Assembly (NCBI RefSeq): GCF_001021975.1
Contig: NZ_CP009928.1
Span: 2,484,001 to 2,548,000 of the forward strand
Source: Chryseobacterium gallinarum
GTDB lineage: Bacteria; Bacteroidota; Bacteroidia; Flavobacteriales; Weeksellaceae
Length of the DNA stretch: 64,000 nt
Direction of reading: 5' to 3'
Each line of letters opens with the position of its first letter. The first letter of the stretch is position 1. Below are positions 1-9,364 of this stretch, piece by piece. The notes below the pieces were generated by a model that saw only the letters and a list, made by a program, of their open reading frames with translations, had not been told where the DNA came from and did no database searches. Made by a program: the position numbers and the translations under genes.

Positions 1-434
1 GCATTCCAGTTAAGTCCGAAATCTTTTCTGCTGATTTTCCCTTCAAAAGAGAAACCTGCTTTTGTATTACCCCATGGGTCAACGTTGATTCCTCCGAAGT
101 CCACATCTAATTTTACCGGTTTTGTAATCCCGTTAATAGTAAGATTACCTACTACCTCATTGTTCAGATTCTGAGATTCAAAAGTAATCGTTGGATGTAC
201 CTCTGCATTGAAGAATTCAGCAGACTTTAAGTGGTTATCTCTATCAGTATTGTTTGTAAATACAGAATCCGTCTGGATCGTAGCAGTAGTTTTTGCATTG
301 GCGAAAAACTCATCTTCAGATTCAATCTGAGCGGTGAAATTTCTGAAACTTCCTTTTACATTAGAAATCATCATGTGTTTTACTTTAAAAGTAATTTCAC
401 TATGCGTTGGGTCTAGGTTCCATTTTGTTGCCAT
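1..434 (-). CDS. YceI family protein, 3' end outside the window
   Basis: The minus strand reads open from an ATG at 434 to the window edge, giving 144 residues that begin MATKWNLDPTHSEITFK. The W-x-x-D-x-x-H-S-x-I-x-F-x-V-K-H start, the central D-x-x-R-D-x-H-L block and the later NGITKPVKLDVDFGG segment are the hallmarks of YceI, a lipocalin-like beta-barrel that binds long isoprenoid or amide lipids. There is no signal peptide, so this is the cytoplasmic type of YceI. The family is about 170-190 residues long, so roughly 30-40 C-terminal residues are missing. Start choice is supported by a TAnnTTTG box about 30 bases upstream. Confidence 0.9.
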   Translation of the reverse strand, partial: MATKWNLDPTHSEITFKVKHMMISNVKGSFRNFTAQIESEDEFFANAKTTATIQTDSVFTNNTDRDNHLKSAEFFNAEVHPTITFESQNLNNEVVGNLTINGITKPVKLDVDFGGINVDPWGNTKAGFSFEGKISRKDFGLNWN

Positions 435-465
435 TGTGTTATATTTTTGTTTGTTATTAATGATG

Positions 466-473
466 CAAATTTA
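466..473 (-). promoter_or_regulatory. -7 promoter box of the yceI gene
   Basis: The minus strand reads TAAATTTG, a match to the Bacteroidetes -7 consensus TAnnTTTG, 31 bases before the yceI ATG. No clear TTTG -33 element is seen. Confidence 0.5.
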
Positions 474-539
474 GGATAGAGCACATATACCAGTCATTGA
501 TATAGGATAAGAAATGCATGGAAGCCTCTTTTTTTACTT

Positions 540-722
540 TGGATCTTGAACTTTAGGAGCTTTTCCTGCTATCCACTCATACTCCTCGCGCCCAACACTC
601 CCACGTCAAACCTCGTATACGCTAAACATGCTGCGGGGTAACCGTTCCTATCAGGGCTAGGGTCTTTACCTTCATTACAATATCCGGCATTGCTAGGAAC
701 GGATGGGGAGTAACTTAACCGG
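540..722. repeat. Structured intergenic block, probable dispersed element
   Basis: The 427-base gap between yceI and the peptidase gene contains a block visibly richer in G and C than its AT-rich flanks. It holds a perfect 9-bp inverted repeat, CCGTTCCTA at 642-650 and TAGGAACGG at 694-702, around a 43-base loop. It lacks a plausible reading frame. I infer a non-coding repeated element of the kind scattered through Chryseobacterium genomes; a structured RNA is the alternative. The rest of the gap is AT-rich with only a promoter near 840. Confidence 0.4.
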
Positions 723-834
723 TACTTCTGCCAAAAAAACTACAATTAAGTTAAGAAATTATTTCAATCAATTCGTTAATTACATTTTATGAATGTTTTA
801 TTTTAACATTTCTTAACGGATAGTTTTTATTTCT

Positions 835-842
835 TATTTTTG
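835..842 (+). promoter_or_regulatory. -7 promoter box of the S9 peptidase gene
   Basis: TATTTTTG matches TAnnTTTG 19 bases before the ATG at 862, fixing that start. No clear -33 element is visible. Confidence 0.5.
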
Positions 843-861
843 ATGGATTCAATTTTATGCA

Positions 862-2997
862 ATGAAATTATATAAATTTTCTTTATTAATGCTGGTTCTG
901 GGAAGTTCAGCTTTTGCCCAGACACAAAAATTTACAATGGCGGAAGCTGTAAACGGAATGAGAACGAATCTTGCCGTGAAAAATATTTCTCAATTTTCAT
1001 GGTCTGCAGATGGAAAGTCTTATATCCAGGCAGTAAAAGGCGGATACTTGGTTACAGATATGAAAACCAATAAACAGGATACACTGATATCTTTGACACA
1101 GCTCAACAGACACTTTGCCCATGATAAACTAAAGGCGGTTCCGCAAATTAAATTTTCAGGAAACTCAGGATATTTCAACACAGGAGATACAATGTTCTGG
1201 ATTGAAAAATCAGGAAACGAATGGAAAGTGAAAGATCAGGTGGCAATAGATAAAGACGCTTCCAATATCAAAATGTTTGGAGACGGTCAAACCTTTGCCT
1301 TTACCGTAAAGAATAACCTGTTTGTTAATAAAAACGGGAAAACAATCGCAGTTACGACTGAAACAAATGAGAATATTATCAGCGGTCAGGCTGTTCACAG
1401 GAATGAATTCGGAATTGATACTGGAATTTTTCCCGCTCCCAATTCAGAAAGTGTAGCATTTTATAAAATGGATCAGAGTATGGTGGCAGACTACCCTATC
1501 ATCGACTGGTCTGTGACACCTGCGGTAAATCACAATATCAAATATCCGATGGCAGGCCAGACTTCTCATCAGGTGACCTTGGGAGTTTTCAATATTAAAA
1601 GCCAATCAACAACGTTCCTGAAAATTGAAGGTGAAAAAGACCAGTATTTAACGGCAGTTACCTGGAGCCCGGATTCAAAATATATCTTTGTAGGGGTACT
1701 CAACAGAGGGCAGAATCATATGAAGATGAATCAGTACGATGCCGTTACCGGAGAATTGGTAAAAACTTTATTTGAGGAAAAAGACAGTAAATATGTTGAA
1801 CCGCAACATCCGCTTACGTTCTTCCCGAATTCCAATACCGATTTTATCTGGCAAAGCCAAAGAACAGGATACAATCACTTATTCCACTACAGCCTGGAAA
1901 AAGGACTTATTGCCCAAATTACCAAAGGAGACTGGCTGGTGACAGATATTTTAGGTTTCAACGAAAAGAAAAAAGAAATCTATTTCACTTCTACCAAAGA
2001 AACACCTCTGGAAAGACATTTGTATAAAATCAACTGGACCAATTTCAAAATGCAAAGGCTGGATAGCGGAGAAGGAATGCATACCGGAGTTTTAAGCAGT
2101 GACGGAAATTATATTTATGATGCCTACAGTAATGCAAATACTCCAAGAGTTGCCAATATCATTAATACTGCCAATTTAAAATCCACCAATATTCTTACTG
2201 CTGAAAATCCGTTAAAGAATTACCAGAGACCGGAGATTAAAAACGTAGAATTAAAAGCAGACGACGGAACTCCTTTATACGGAAAGATCATCCTTCCGAC
2301 TCATTTTGATCCGAACAAAAAATATCCGGCAATTGTCTATTTATATAATGGGCCTCACTTACAGCTGATTACCAATACTTTCCCGGCATCAGGAAACCTC
2401 TGGTATGAATATATGGCCCAGAATGGCTATATCATCTTTACAATGGATGGAAGAGGTTCTGCCAACCGTGGAATGAAATTTGAGCAGGCTGTTTTCAGAA
2501 ATCTGGGGACCACAGAAATGAATGACCAGATGAAAGGAGTAGATTATCTGAAGTCTCTTCCTTATGTGGATGCAGAAAGAATGGGAATTCACGGATGGAG
2601 TTTCGGAGGTTTTATGACCACAAGTTTTATGCTTCGTAAAACGGATGTTTTCAAAGTAGGAGTTGCTGGTGGACCGGTAATCGACTGGAGTATGTACGAA
2701 ATCATGTACGGAGAAAGATATATGGATACCCCACAGGAAAATCCACAAGGATATGCAACGGCTAATCTTTTGGATAAAGTTCAGAATCTGAAAGGAAAAC
2801 TATTGATGATCCACGGAGCACAGGATGATGTTGTGGTATGGCAGCATTCCATTAAATTCATCAAAGCAGCAGTGGATAATGGTGTTCAGTTAGATTATTT
2901 TGCTTATCCGGGCCATCCGCATAATGTAATTGGAAAAGACAGGGTTCACCTGATGCAGAAAATAACAGATTATTTTGATTTATACCTGAAAAAATAA
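862..2997 (+). CDS. S9 family peptidase (DPP IV-like), secreted
   Basis: A 711-residue exported serine exopeptidase of the prolyl oligopeptidase/dipeptidyl peptidase IV family, which removes dipeptides, typically after proline, from peptide N-termini. Residues 1-20 are a Sec signal peptide ending in AFAQ. Residues ~30-460 form the DPP IV-type beta-propeller and ~490-711 the alpha/beta hydrolase domain. The nucleophile is Ser580 in GWSFGG; the acid is Asp655 or Asp656 in GAQDD; the base is His685 or His687 in YPGHPHN. Length matches the family (about 700-750). It is monocistronic, with its own -7 box and a terminator right after the stop. Probable role: periplasmic or surface peptide scavenging. 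Confidence 0.93.
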   Translation: MKLYKFSLLMLVLGSSAFAQTQKFTMAEAVNGMRTNLAVKNISQFSWSADGKSYIQAVKGGYLVTDMKTNKQDTLISLTQLNRHFAHDKLKAVPQIKFSGNSGYFNTGDTMFWIEKSGNEWKVKDQVAIDKDASNIKMFGDGQTFAFTVKNNLFVNKNGKTIAVTTETNENIISGQAVHRNEFGIDTGIFPAPNSESVAFYKMDQSMVADYPIIDWSVTPAVNHNIKYPMAGQTSHQVTLGVFNIKSQSTTFLKIEGEKDQYLTAVTWSPDSKYIFVGVLNRGQNHMKMNQYDAVTGELVKTLFEEKDSKYVEPQHPLTFFPNSNTDFIWQSQRTGYNHLFHYSLEKGLIAQITKGDWLVTDILGFNEKKKEIYFTSTKETPLERHLYKINWTNFKMQRLDSGEGMHTGVLSSDGNYIYDAYSNANTPRVANIINTANLKSTNILTAENPLKNYQRPEIKNVELKADDGTPLYGKIILPTHFDPNKKYPAIVYLYNGPHLQLITNTFPASGNLWYEYMAQNGYIIFTMDGRGSANRGMKFEQAVFRNLGTTEMNDQMKGVDYLKSLPYVDAERMGIHGWSFGGFMTTSFMLRKTDVFKVGVAGGPVIDWSMYEIMYGERYMDTPQENPQGYATANLLDKVQNLKGKLLMIHGAQDDVVVWQHSIKFIKAAVDNGVQLDYFAYPGHPHNVIGKDRVHLMQKITDYFDLYLKK

Positions 2998-3003
2998 TAA
3001 TAG

Positions 3004-3030
3004 AATCCAGTCATATCGGCTGGATTTTTT
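3004..3030 (+). terminator. Rho-independent terminator after the S9 peptidase
   Basis: AATCCAG (3004-3010) pairs with CTGGATT (3020-3026) around a 9-base loop, followed by a T-run, 7 bases after the stop codon. Confidence 0.75.
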
Positions 3031-3090
3031 ATTTGCATGAGATTGGAAAACGTAAAGTGTAAAATTAATTTTAAATGAGAGGTATGGGTC

Positions 3091-3165
3091 CCGCAGATCA
3101 GGGGGATTAAGCAGATTTTTTTCACAACGTCTGCAAATCTGTAAATCAGAGAGAAACAATAAGCA
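3091..3165. repeat. Intergenic GATTAAGCAGAT-type repeat fragment
   Basis: The 332-base gap before the monooxygenase gene contains GATTAAGCAGAT at 3105-3116 followed by imperfect repeats of a CTGCAAATCTG motif. The same 12-mer recurs at 11201-11212 in another intergenic stretch. This looks like a degraded dispersed repeat; nothing else but the flanking terminator and promoter is seen in the gap. Confidence 0.3.
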
Positions 3166-3302
3166 TTCAATTTTATCTTTAAGAAAATCTTTGCGCCTTA
3201 AAAAACATGCAAATTCCAACATTAAAGTAAACCAAAGATTTATATTTAGGATCACACTTTCCGATCTTATCAAACATCAATGTTTTTGACTTTTTATTCC
3301 TG

Positions 3303-3310
3303 TAATTTTG
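3303..3310 (+). promoter_or_regulatory. -7 promoter box of the monooxygenase gene
   Basis: TAATTTTG matches TAnnTTTG 19 bases before the ATG at 3330. A TTTG at 3285-3288 lies 14 bases upstream, shorter than the usual spacing for a -33 element. Confidence 0.5.
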
Positions 3311-3329
3311 TTCTACTAAAATCAACAAT

Positions 3330-4355
3330 ATGGAATTAGGAATAGGAATGTTCGGGGACCTGGCTTTTGATCAGTCAACCGGAAAATATAGAGATGCAGG
3401 AACGAAAATTTACGAAATACTGGATCAGGTAAAATTAATGGATGAGGTGGGTATTGATGTTTTTGCGATGGGAGAGCACCACCGTCCGGATTATGCCGTT
3501 TCTTCTCCGGAGATGGTATTGGCAGCAGCAGCAAGCATTACAAAAAATATAAAGCTGGCAAGTGGAGTAACGGTTTTAAGTTCTTCTGAGCCTGTAAAAG
3601 TATATGAAGACTTTTCAACGCTCGATTTGATTTCAGACGGAAGGGCAGAAATCTTCGTGGGCCGCGGAAGCTTTATCGAATCGTTTCCTTTGTATGGATA
3701 TTCATTGAATGACTATGAGGAACTATTTGATGAAAAGCTGGAGCTGTTACTGAAAATCAATTCAGAAGAAAATGTAACATGGTCCGGAAAACTTCGTGCA
3801 CCCATGCAAAATCAGACCGTGTATCCGAGAGCCAAAAATGATGGGAAACTTCCGATCTGGAGAGCGGTAGGAGGAACTCCGCAATCTATTCTGAGTGCTG
3901 CACAATTGGGAATGCCTTTAGTGGTAGCCATCATTGGAGGAATGCCAATCCAGTTTAAAAACCTGATTGAATTTTATAAACAGGAATATCAAAAAGCAGG
4001 ACATGATAGGGCAACTATGCAGATTGCGATCCACTCACATACTTTTGTAAGTGATGACCAAAATGTAGTAGACGGTTACTTCCATAACTACAAATCCCAG
4101 ATGGATAGAGTAGGTGCTTCCAGAGGTTGGGCGCCTTATACCAAAATGCAATATGATGGAGGAAGAAGTAAGGATGGAGCTTTATTTATTGGGAGCCCGG
4201 CTGAGGTAGCAGATAAAATTGCTTATATGAAAGAACTTTTCGGAATTACAAGATTTATCGGACATATGGATATCGGAGATCCTGCTCATGATATTACCCT
4301 GAAATCAATTGAATTATTCGGAAAAGATGTTAAGCCTGCAATACAGGGCTTGTGA
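3330..4355 (+). CDS. LLM class flavin-dependent oxidoreductase
   Basis: A 341-residue cytoplasmic protein of the bacterial luciferase-like monooxygenase superfamily, which uses reduced FMN (or F420 in other lineages) in a TIM barrel. The N-terminus MELGIGMFGDLAF is the first beta strand; MGEHHRPDYAVSSPE, the VTVLSSSEPVKVYEDFSTLD stretch, GRAEIFVGRG and the C-terminal GSPAEVADKI helix are family signatures. Length agrees with the group (~330-350). It stands alone with its own -7 box. The physiological substrate cannot be read from the sequence; many relatives are annotated only by superfamily. Confidence 0.9.
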   Translation: MELGIGMFGDLAFDQSTGKYRDAGTKIYEILDQVKLMDEVGIDVFAMGEHHRPDYAVSSPEMVLAAAASITKNIKLASGVTVLSSSEPVKVYEDFSTLDLISDGRAEIFVGRGSFIESFPLYGYSLNDYEELFDEKLELLLKINSEENVTWSGKLRAPMQNQTVYPRAKNDGKLPIWRAVGGTPQSILSAAQLGMPLVVAIIGGMPIQFKNLIEFYKQEYQKAGHDRATMQIAIHSHTFVSDDQNVVDGYFHNYKSQMDRVGASRGWAPYTKMQYDGGRSKDGALFIGSPAEVADKIAYMKELFGITRFIGHMDIGDPAHDITLKSIELFGKDVKPAIQGL

Positions 4356-4381
4356 TCTAACCGGTATAACTTTTATTAATT

Positions 4382-4572
4382 AACCCAAAGGTCACAAAAG
4401 TTTTTAAACACTTTAGTTATTTTTAAGTCACATACTTTGCGTATAGGAAGTTTACTTAAGTTTTATGAAAATCATTGATTTTCAGTTAATATACACTTTT
4501 TATGCAGAGCAATTGTGAGCTTACTTAAGTGAACTCAAGTGTTTTAAAATAAACTTTTGTGACTTTTTGGTT
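4382..4572. repeat. 191-bp palindromic (MITE-like) intergenic element
   Basis: The ends are inverted repeats: the 22 bases at 4382-4403 match the reverse complement of 4551-4572 at 20 positions, sharing the core GTCACAAAAGTTT. Pairing continues inward with small gaps through a TTAAA-ACACTT segment. The centre contains a perfect palindrome, GAAAATCATTGATTTTC. It lies between the convergent monooxygenase and sbcC genes, so its transcript could also act as a two-way terminator. No coding sequence is present. It has the layout of a non-autonomous mobile or REP-like element; its copy number cannot be judged from this window. Confidence 0.6.
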
Positions 4573-4578
4573 TAAAAA

Positions 4579-7500
4579 TCAAATAATCTGAATTAAGCTT
4601 CCTCTTTCTTCATCCTTAATAATGTTGAGTGCCGTAGGAATCTTCTCTTTAAGCTCTTCCACGTGAGAGATAATTCCCACGATCCTGTTTTCCTTCATCA
4701 GGTTGGTGAGCGTTTCAAATACAATATTTACAGACTCTGTATCCTGTGTTCCGAAACCTTCATCAATAAAGAAGAAGTTTTTATCAGCCTGAGCATTAGA
4801 TTGGACGCTTTCTGCTAAGGCTAAGGCAAGGCTCAGTGAAACCTGGAAAGCCTGTCCCCCCGAAAGCGTTTTCACACTTCTGCTTCTGCCTTCGTTGAGG
4901 TAATCGATGATTTCAAAATCATTATTTTCATTCAGTTGAAGGCTCAGTTGATTCCTGGTCATTTTATGAAAACGTACATTGGCATGATCACATAGCTGTC
5001 TTAAGTAGATAGAGGATACATATTGTACAAAACCTGCTCCTTTAAAAAGGTTCATCATCAGTTTTAAATTGTCAGCACGTTTTTGGAGGATTGCAAGCTG
5101 TTGCAATAACTCTCCTTTTTTATGAAATTCCCTTTCCAGCCGCTCTATTTCAGCTTTTATTTTAACAACCGAGTCATTGGTTTGTTTCAACTCATATTGA
5201 GTTTCATTAAACTGCTTCTCAGTCAAAGAAAATTGCTCATCATCGAATGATAGACCTTTAAGCTTTAATTCCAGCCCTTCAATAATTTTTTTCAGGGTTT
5301 CAAAATCAACTTTGAACCTTTGAATCTGTACCTTTGTATTCTCAATATTAAGTTCCTGAAGTAAAATGTTTTCCACTTCCTTAAGATCTTTGAAATTTTG
5401 CTCTGTCAGGGCTTTATCAATCGTTTCTTTATTGTCAGAAATTTCTTTTCTAAGTTCAGAAATTTGCTTTTCAGCCTGATCTGCAATAGCTTTTTGTTCC
5501 GCCAGTTTGGGGGCCAGAATTTTTTCCTGTTCAGCAGCTTTCTGATAGTTTTGCTCTGTTTCAATATTAGATTGTATCAGCTTCTGATAGACTTCTTCAA
5601 CATCCGGTACATTCCTCTGCTCATAATCCGTCCAATTCAGGATTTTAAGATTGGAGCGGTTGATATTAATCTGCTCTTGCTTGGTAACCTCATCAAGCCT
5701 GAATGTTTCAAGAGCCGTTTTGTATTTTTCTAAAAGCCTGGTTTCTTTATCCCATGTTTCGCGTTCCAGGATAATATTCCGTTCGATTTCCACAATCTTT
5801 TTATCTAAAGCAAAAGAATCAGCTCTTTTTTTCTCAAACTCATCCTCACGATCAGGATTGAACTGTTTCCAGGTGAATTGTTGAAGATGATTTTGCATAT
5901 CTTTCTGAAGCTGTATTAATGTTTTTTGCTCAGCAATAAGCTGATCCTCAAATATTTTTTTCCGGTCCAGGATTTTTTCAATGTCAGATTCCTTTTTCTG
6001 GGTGGTCATAATCTCTTTTTCCACAGTGTTGAGTTGATCCTGAATTTCTTTCAGCTCAGTATTTACATCATGAAATTCTACAATATGGGGATGTTCTTTG
6101 GATCCGCAGAGTGGACAATTATCTCCATCGTGCAGTTCGCTGGCAAAACGGGACAGCTCTTTTTGGATTTTTAAATGATCCAGCTTTTGTGAAAACTCTT
6201 TTTTCCTGGTCTCCAGAATTTCCCGCTGAATTTTAAAATCCTCTTTAAAACTTTCACGGAAATCAAAAGGTTTTAATTCCTCAGCAATATGTGTAATCTG
6301 TTTTTGAAGCTTCTCAACTTTTTCATTTTGCTCCTGCTGAGATTTCTTTACATTTTTCTGTTGCATAAACCAGTTCCCAATCTCTGAAAGTAAAGCAGGA
6401 TCGAGTTTCTGACCTTTTAAAGTCTCAATCTGTTTAGAGAGTTCAGCAATTTTCTTTTCAATGGTCTGCTTTGAGGTTTCTACTTCAGCTACTTTTTCAG
6501 CGCCTTTTTGCGTCCTGTCCTTAAGGATTTCAACCTCAGCCGAGAACTTCAGTATTTGTAGAATAAGGCTCAGGTCATTTTCCTGTATCCTAGATTGCTC
6601 CAATGCTTTGAATTGGGGTTCAAGAGCAGAAAGCTGCCGGGTGATGGTATTGAAGTTTTTTTCTGTTTCCTGAAGGATTTTAATCTGATTTTCCTTTTCA
6701 GTTTGTTTATGGATAATCTCTTTTGAAAGCTTGTTTTTTTCAGCAATTAAAGGATTAAAAACCCTGAAAACACGGTCATATAGCTCAATCCGGATTTCCA
6801 AAGCATCCATTTCCGGTTTCTGTTCAGAGAGCTTACGGAAATTTTCCCTGTTTTGTTTTAAACTTTCAAAATCGGTTTTCAGATTTTTCAGTTGCTGGTA
6901 AGTATGGGAAACTTGTTCAAACTTTTCATTGATTTGTGCCAGTTTTTTCTGTTCATCTGTTAAAAGCTCTCTTTGTTGCTGAATCTTTTCCTCATTGATT
7001 TCTTCAAAACCTTTCAACCTGCCTTCAAGCTGATCAAGTTCAGACCTGTTTCTGGCACTTAATGTGGAAACATTATCCTGAAGATCATAACGCTGCAGGC
7101 CAAAGATATCCTTCATCATATTAGTTCGGTCAGCAGCACCCAGTTCAAGGAATTCCTTAAACTGACCTTGTGGAATAATAATAGTTCTTTTGAAGTTGGA
7201 ATAGCTTAACCCAATAATGGCCTCTGCATTCGAATGATCCAATGGAATCCATTTATTATCAGCATACTCATAGAAAGTGACGGAATAAGGTTTTACCTCC
7301 TCAAATTTTTTTGCATGGCGTCTGAAGTCCCTTGTAGCACGGAAAATTTTATTCTCATAATTGATGAAATCAAACTCTATATATGAACTGTTTGATTTTA
7401 AATTCATCATATTGTATGCCCTTTTATCCCGCATGTTCAGGCGCTCCGTTTCCCCATATAAAGCAAACGAAATAGCCTCAAGTACCGATGATTTTCCGGA

Positions 7501-7614
7501 ACCTACAGCTCCGAAAATACCAAATAACCCTGCATCCGTAAGATTTCTGAAATCAATTTTCTGACGTTCCTGGTAAGAATACAAACCTTCAATAGTAAGT
7601 TGAATAGGAATCAT
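4579..7614 (-). CDS. sbcC: SbcC, ATPase subunit of the SbcCD nuclease
   Basis: A 1011-residue SMC-like ATPase that with SbcD cleaves DNA hairpins and processes double-strand breaks (bacterial Rad50-Mre11). Seen in order: Walker A GAVGSGKS at residues 35-42, a long Glu/Lys/Gln-rich coiled coil, the zinc hook CPLC near residue 499, the second coiled coil, the ABC signature LSGGQ near 916 and Walker B FFFIDEGFG near 948. Length fits the family (about 1000-1050). It lies 3 bases after sbcD and is almost certainly cotranscribed and translationally linked. The hairpin-forming element just downstream is, coincidentally, the kind of DNA this enzyme cuts. Confidence 0.96.
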   Translation of the reverse strand: MIPIQLTIEGLYSYQERQKIDFRNLTDAGLFGIFGAVGSGKSSVLEAISFALYGETERLNMRDKRAYNMMNLKSNSSYIEFDFINYENKIFRATRDFRRHAKKFEEVKPYSVTFYEYADNKWIPLDHSNAEAIIGLSYSNFKRTIIIPQGQFKEFLELGAADRTNMMKDIFGLQRYDLQDNVSTLSARNRSELDQLEGRLKGFEEINEEKIQQQRELLTDEQKKLAQINEKFEQVSHTYQQLKNLKTDFESLKQNRENFRKLSEQKPEMDALEIRIELYDRVFRVFNPLIAEKNKLSKEIIHKQTEKENQIKILQETEKNFNTITRQLSALEPQFKALEQSRIQENDLSLILQILKFSAEVEILKDRTQKGAEKVAEVETSKQTIEKKIAELSKQIETLKGQKLDPALLSEIGNWFMQQKNVKKSQQEQNEKVEKLQKQITHIAEELKPFDFRESFKEDFKIQREILETRKKEFSQKLDHLKIQKELSRFASELHDGDNCPLCGSKEHPHIVEFHDVNTELKEIQDQLNTVEKEIMTTQKKESDIEKILDRKKIFEDQLIAEQKTLIQLQKDMQNHLQQFTWKQFNPDREDEFEKKRADSFALDKKIVEIERNIILERETWDKETRLLEKYKTALETFRLDEVTKQEQININRSNLKILNWTDYEQRNVPDVEEVYQKLIQSNIETEQNYQKAAEQEKILAPKLAEQKAIADQAEKQISELRKEISDNKETIDKALTEQNFKDLKEVENILLQELNIENTKVQIQRFKVDFETLKKIIEGLELKLKGLSFDDEQFSLTEKQFNETQYELKQTNDSVVKIKAEIERLEREFHKKGELLQQLAILQKRADNLKLMMNLFKGAGFVQYVSSIYLRQLCDHANVRFHKMTRNQLSLQLNENNDFEIIDYLNEGRSRSVKTLSGGQAFQVSLSLALALAESVQSNAQADKNFFFIDEGFGTQDTESVNIVFETLTNLMKENRIVGIISHVEELKEKIPTALNIIKDEERGSLIQII

Positions 7615-7617
7615 AGC

Positions 7618-8823
7618 TTAGGCATTTAAAATTTCATTAAACAATTTCATAAGATCATCATTGGCTTCCTGCCCGCCATTTTTAGATTTAAAATAATCCT
7701 TAAACAGGCTTTCTATATTCTGGTTTAAATTGATTTCCAGGTTTTGCTGTTCTGTACATTCTTTGTTTTTCACCCTGGGAATTAAATGGACAATACCGGT
7801 ATGTGACTGGTAGATAAGTCTTCTTTCATCAGCCGTTAAGAAAGTTTCACTTTCTAACGTGAGCTCAATAAATGTATCAGGATTTTCCCTCAGCCATTGA
7901 ACGCAATTTTCAATGGTAGTAAAAGTTTTTCTGACTAAAGCTCTTCCGCTTTTCAAAGCTTTTTTTTCATAGGAAACAGGTTTTTCAGGTTGGGCATCAA
8001 TAATAGACACATATTTTGTCTGCCCTGATTCACTAAAACTATAGCATAGCGGAGAAGATGAATACACCACAGGCTTTTCTGCTGTTCCGATATTCTGAAA
8101 ACCATGCAGGTGACCTAAAGCCGTATATTGAATCTGATTAGGAATACTATCCGAATAAATCAAATCTGCATTCCCGATTTTGATAGGTTTTTCACCTTCC
8201 GGTTCTTCCAAAATTTCGGCGCCTCTTTTGTTCATATACAAATGAGCTGTCAGAAGATTCACTCCGGAAGTATCACAGAACCGGTCTGCAAGTTCTTTCC
8301 ATGTCTGTGACAACACTTTGTTGATTTCCTCCTCTTTATTTTCACCAAAATATTCCTTTAAACGGATTTCATTGGCATAAGGTGTGTGCAATATCCTTAC
8401 AGGAAAGCCTACATTTTTGATCTCCAACTCTATAAAGCCTGCTGCCGAATTCTTAATGCTAAAAAAAGCTGTTTGAAAAGGAGCAATCTCTGCCTTGGGA
8501 TGTCCTATTAAAATAATTCCGCATTCCCGTGCCAGGGGATCAGGAGCATTAATTAAATTCGGGGAGTCGTGATTTCCGGAAATAGCAATAACGGGACGTT
8601 TACCGCTAAGGGATAATCGTTTCAGTGTTTTATAAAATAGCTCAACGGCTTCTACACCTGGATTAAAATTATCGAAAAGATCTCCGGCGACAATCACAAG
8701 ATCCACCTGCTCTTCATCAGCAATGCTAATGATCTCTTCCATAACCGGAATTTGCTCTTCCAGACGGGAAAAGCGGTCTAATCTTTTTCCTAAATGCCAG
8801 TCGGCAGTATGCAGAATTTTCAT
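7618..8823 (-). CDS. sbcD: SbcD, nuclease subunit of SbcCD
   Basis: A 401-residue Mre11-type metallophosphoesterase, the endo/exonuclease partner of SbcC. Metal-binding motifs are all present: D8-x-H10 in TADWHLGKR, GDLFD around D48, GNHDS at 83-87, and GHLHG in the second half. A C-terminal extension typical of SbcD follows. It is the first gene of the sbcDC operon. A TACATTTG -7-like box on the minus strand (8828-8835) sits only four bases before the ATG, which would imply a leaderless mRNA; that promoter assignment is tentative. Confidence 0.95.
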   Translation of the reverse strand: MKILHTADWHLGKRLDRFSRLEEQIPVMEEIISIADEEQVDLVIVAGDLFDNFNPGVEAVELFYKTLKRLSLSGKRPVIAISGNHDSPNLINAPDPLARECGIILIGHPKAEIAPFQTAFFSIKNSAAGFIELEIKNVGFPVRILHTPYANEIRLKEYFGENKEEEINKVLSQTWKELADRFCDTSGVNLLTAHLYMNKRGAEILEEPEGEKPIKIGNADLIYSDSIPNQIQYTALGHLHGFQNIGTAEKPVVYSSSPLCYSFSESGQTKYVSIIDAQPEKPVSYEKKALKSGRALVRKTFTTIENCVQWLRENPDTFIELTLESETFLTADERRLIYQSHTGIVHLIPRVKNKECTEQQNLEINLNQNIESLFKDYFKSKNGGQEANDDLMKLFNEILNA

Positions 8824-8906
8824 ACATCAAATGTAAGAACAATTAGGAAAGAGATATTACGGATTTCCATATAAACTTTTAATAAATTAATTTTACAAAA
8901 AAAATA

Positions 8907-9158
8907 ATGGAACAGCAATCCAAAGATCCCTTACATGGAAAAAGACTCGACGCTATTCTTGAAGAACTGGTAGAATACTATGAAGGATTTGAGAAATTAG
9001 GTGAGCAGATCAACATCAAATGTTTTACAGATAACCCCAGCATCAGCTCTTCCTTAAAATTTCTGAGAAAAACACCCTGGGCAAGAACAAAAGTTGAAAG
9101 TTTATATCTCTTTGTGCTAAGGCAGAAAAAGAGAAATGAAGCCAGAAATAAAAAATAA
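8907..9158 (+). CDS. VF530 family small DNA-binding protein
   Basis: An 83-residue basic protein with DPLHGKRLDAILEELV, a central INIKCFTDNP-type segment and LRKTPWARTKVE, the signature of the VF530 (DUF2132) family, small helical proteins for which DNA binding has been proposed from structure. The C-terminus is strongly basic (RQKKRNEARNKK). It is divergent from sbcD with an 83-base shared upstream region. No cellular role is established for the family. Confidence 0.85.
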   Translation: MEQQSKDPLHGKRLDAILEELVEYYEGFEKLGEQINIKCFTDNPSISSSLKFLRKTPWARTKVESLYLFVLRQKKRNEARNKK

Positions 9159-9315
9159 GGGTGAAAAAGTTACTGTTGGCTTGATCGGAGCGGCTGTTTT
9201 ATGAAAATTTATAAAATTGACTTTTATTAAGGTATAAAAAGAGATAGGGCTATCTTTATGAGCTTTAATAAAGTTCTTCCGGCCTTCAACCTAACTAAAA
9301 ATCATTCAAAAACAG

Positions 9316-9323
9316 TATATTTG
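9316..9323 (+). promoter_or_regulatory. -7 promoter box of the FKBP gene
   Basis: TATATTTG matches TAnnTTTG. It overlaps the GTG at 9323 that would otherwise extend the frame, so translation must start at the ATG at 9365, about 40 bases downstream. Confidence 0.6.
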
Positions 9324-9364
9324 TGCTATTAATCGTGAGTAACTTCACGAAAAAAAAGAAAAAT

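Noticed and set aside
231..416. Plus-strand frame of 61 codons
   Set aside because: Antisense shadow of the yceI gene on the minus strand.
2389..2748. 119-codon minus-strand frame
   Set aside because: Lies wholly within the hydrolase domain of the S9 peptidase, antisense, with no promoter or family similarity.
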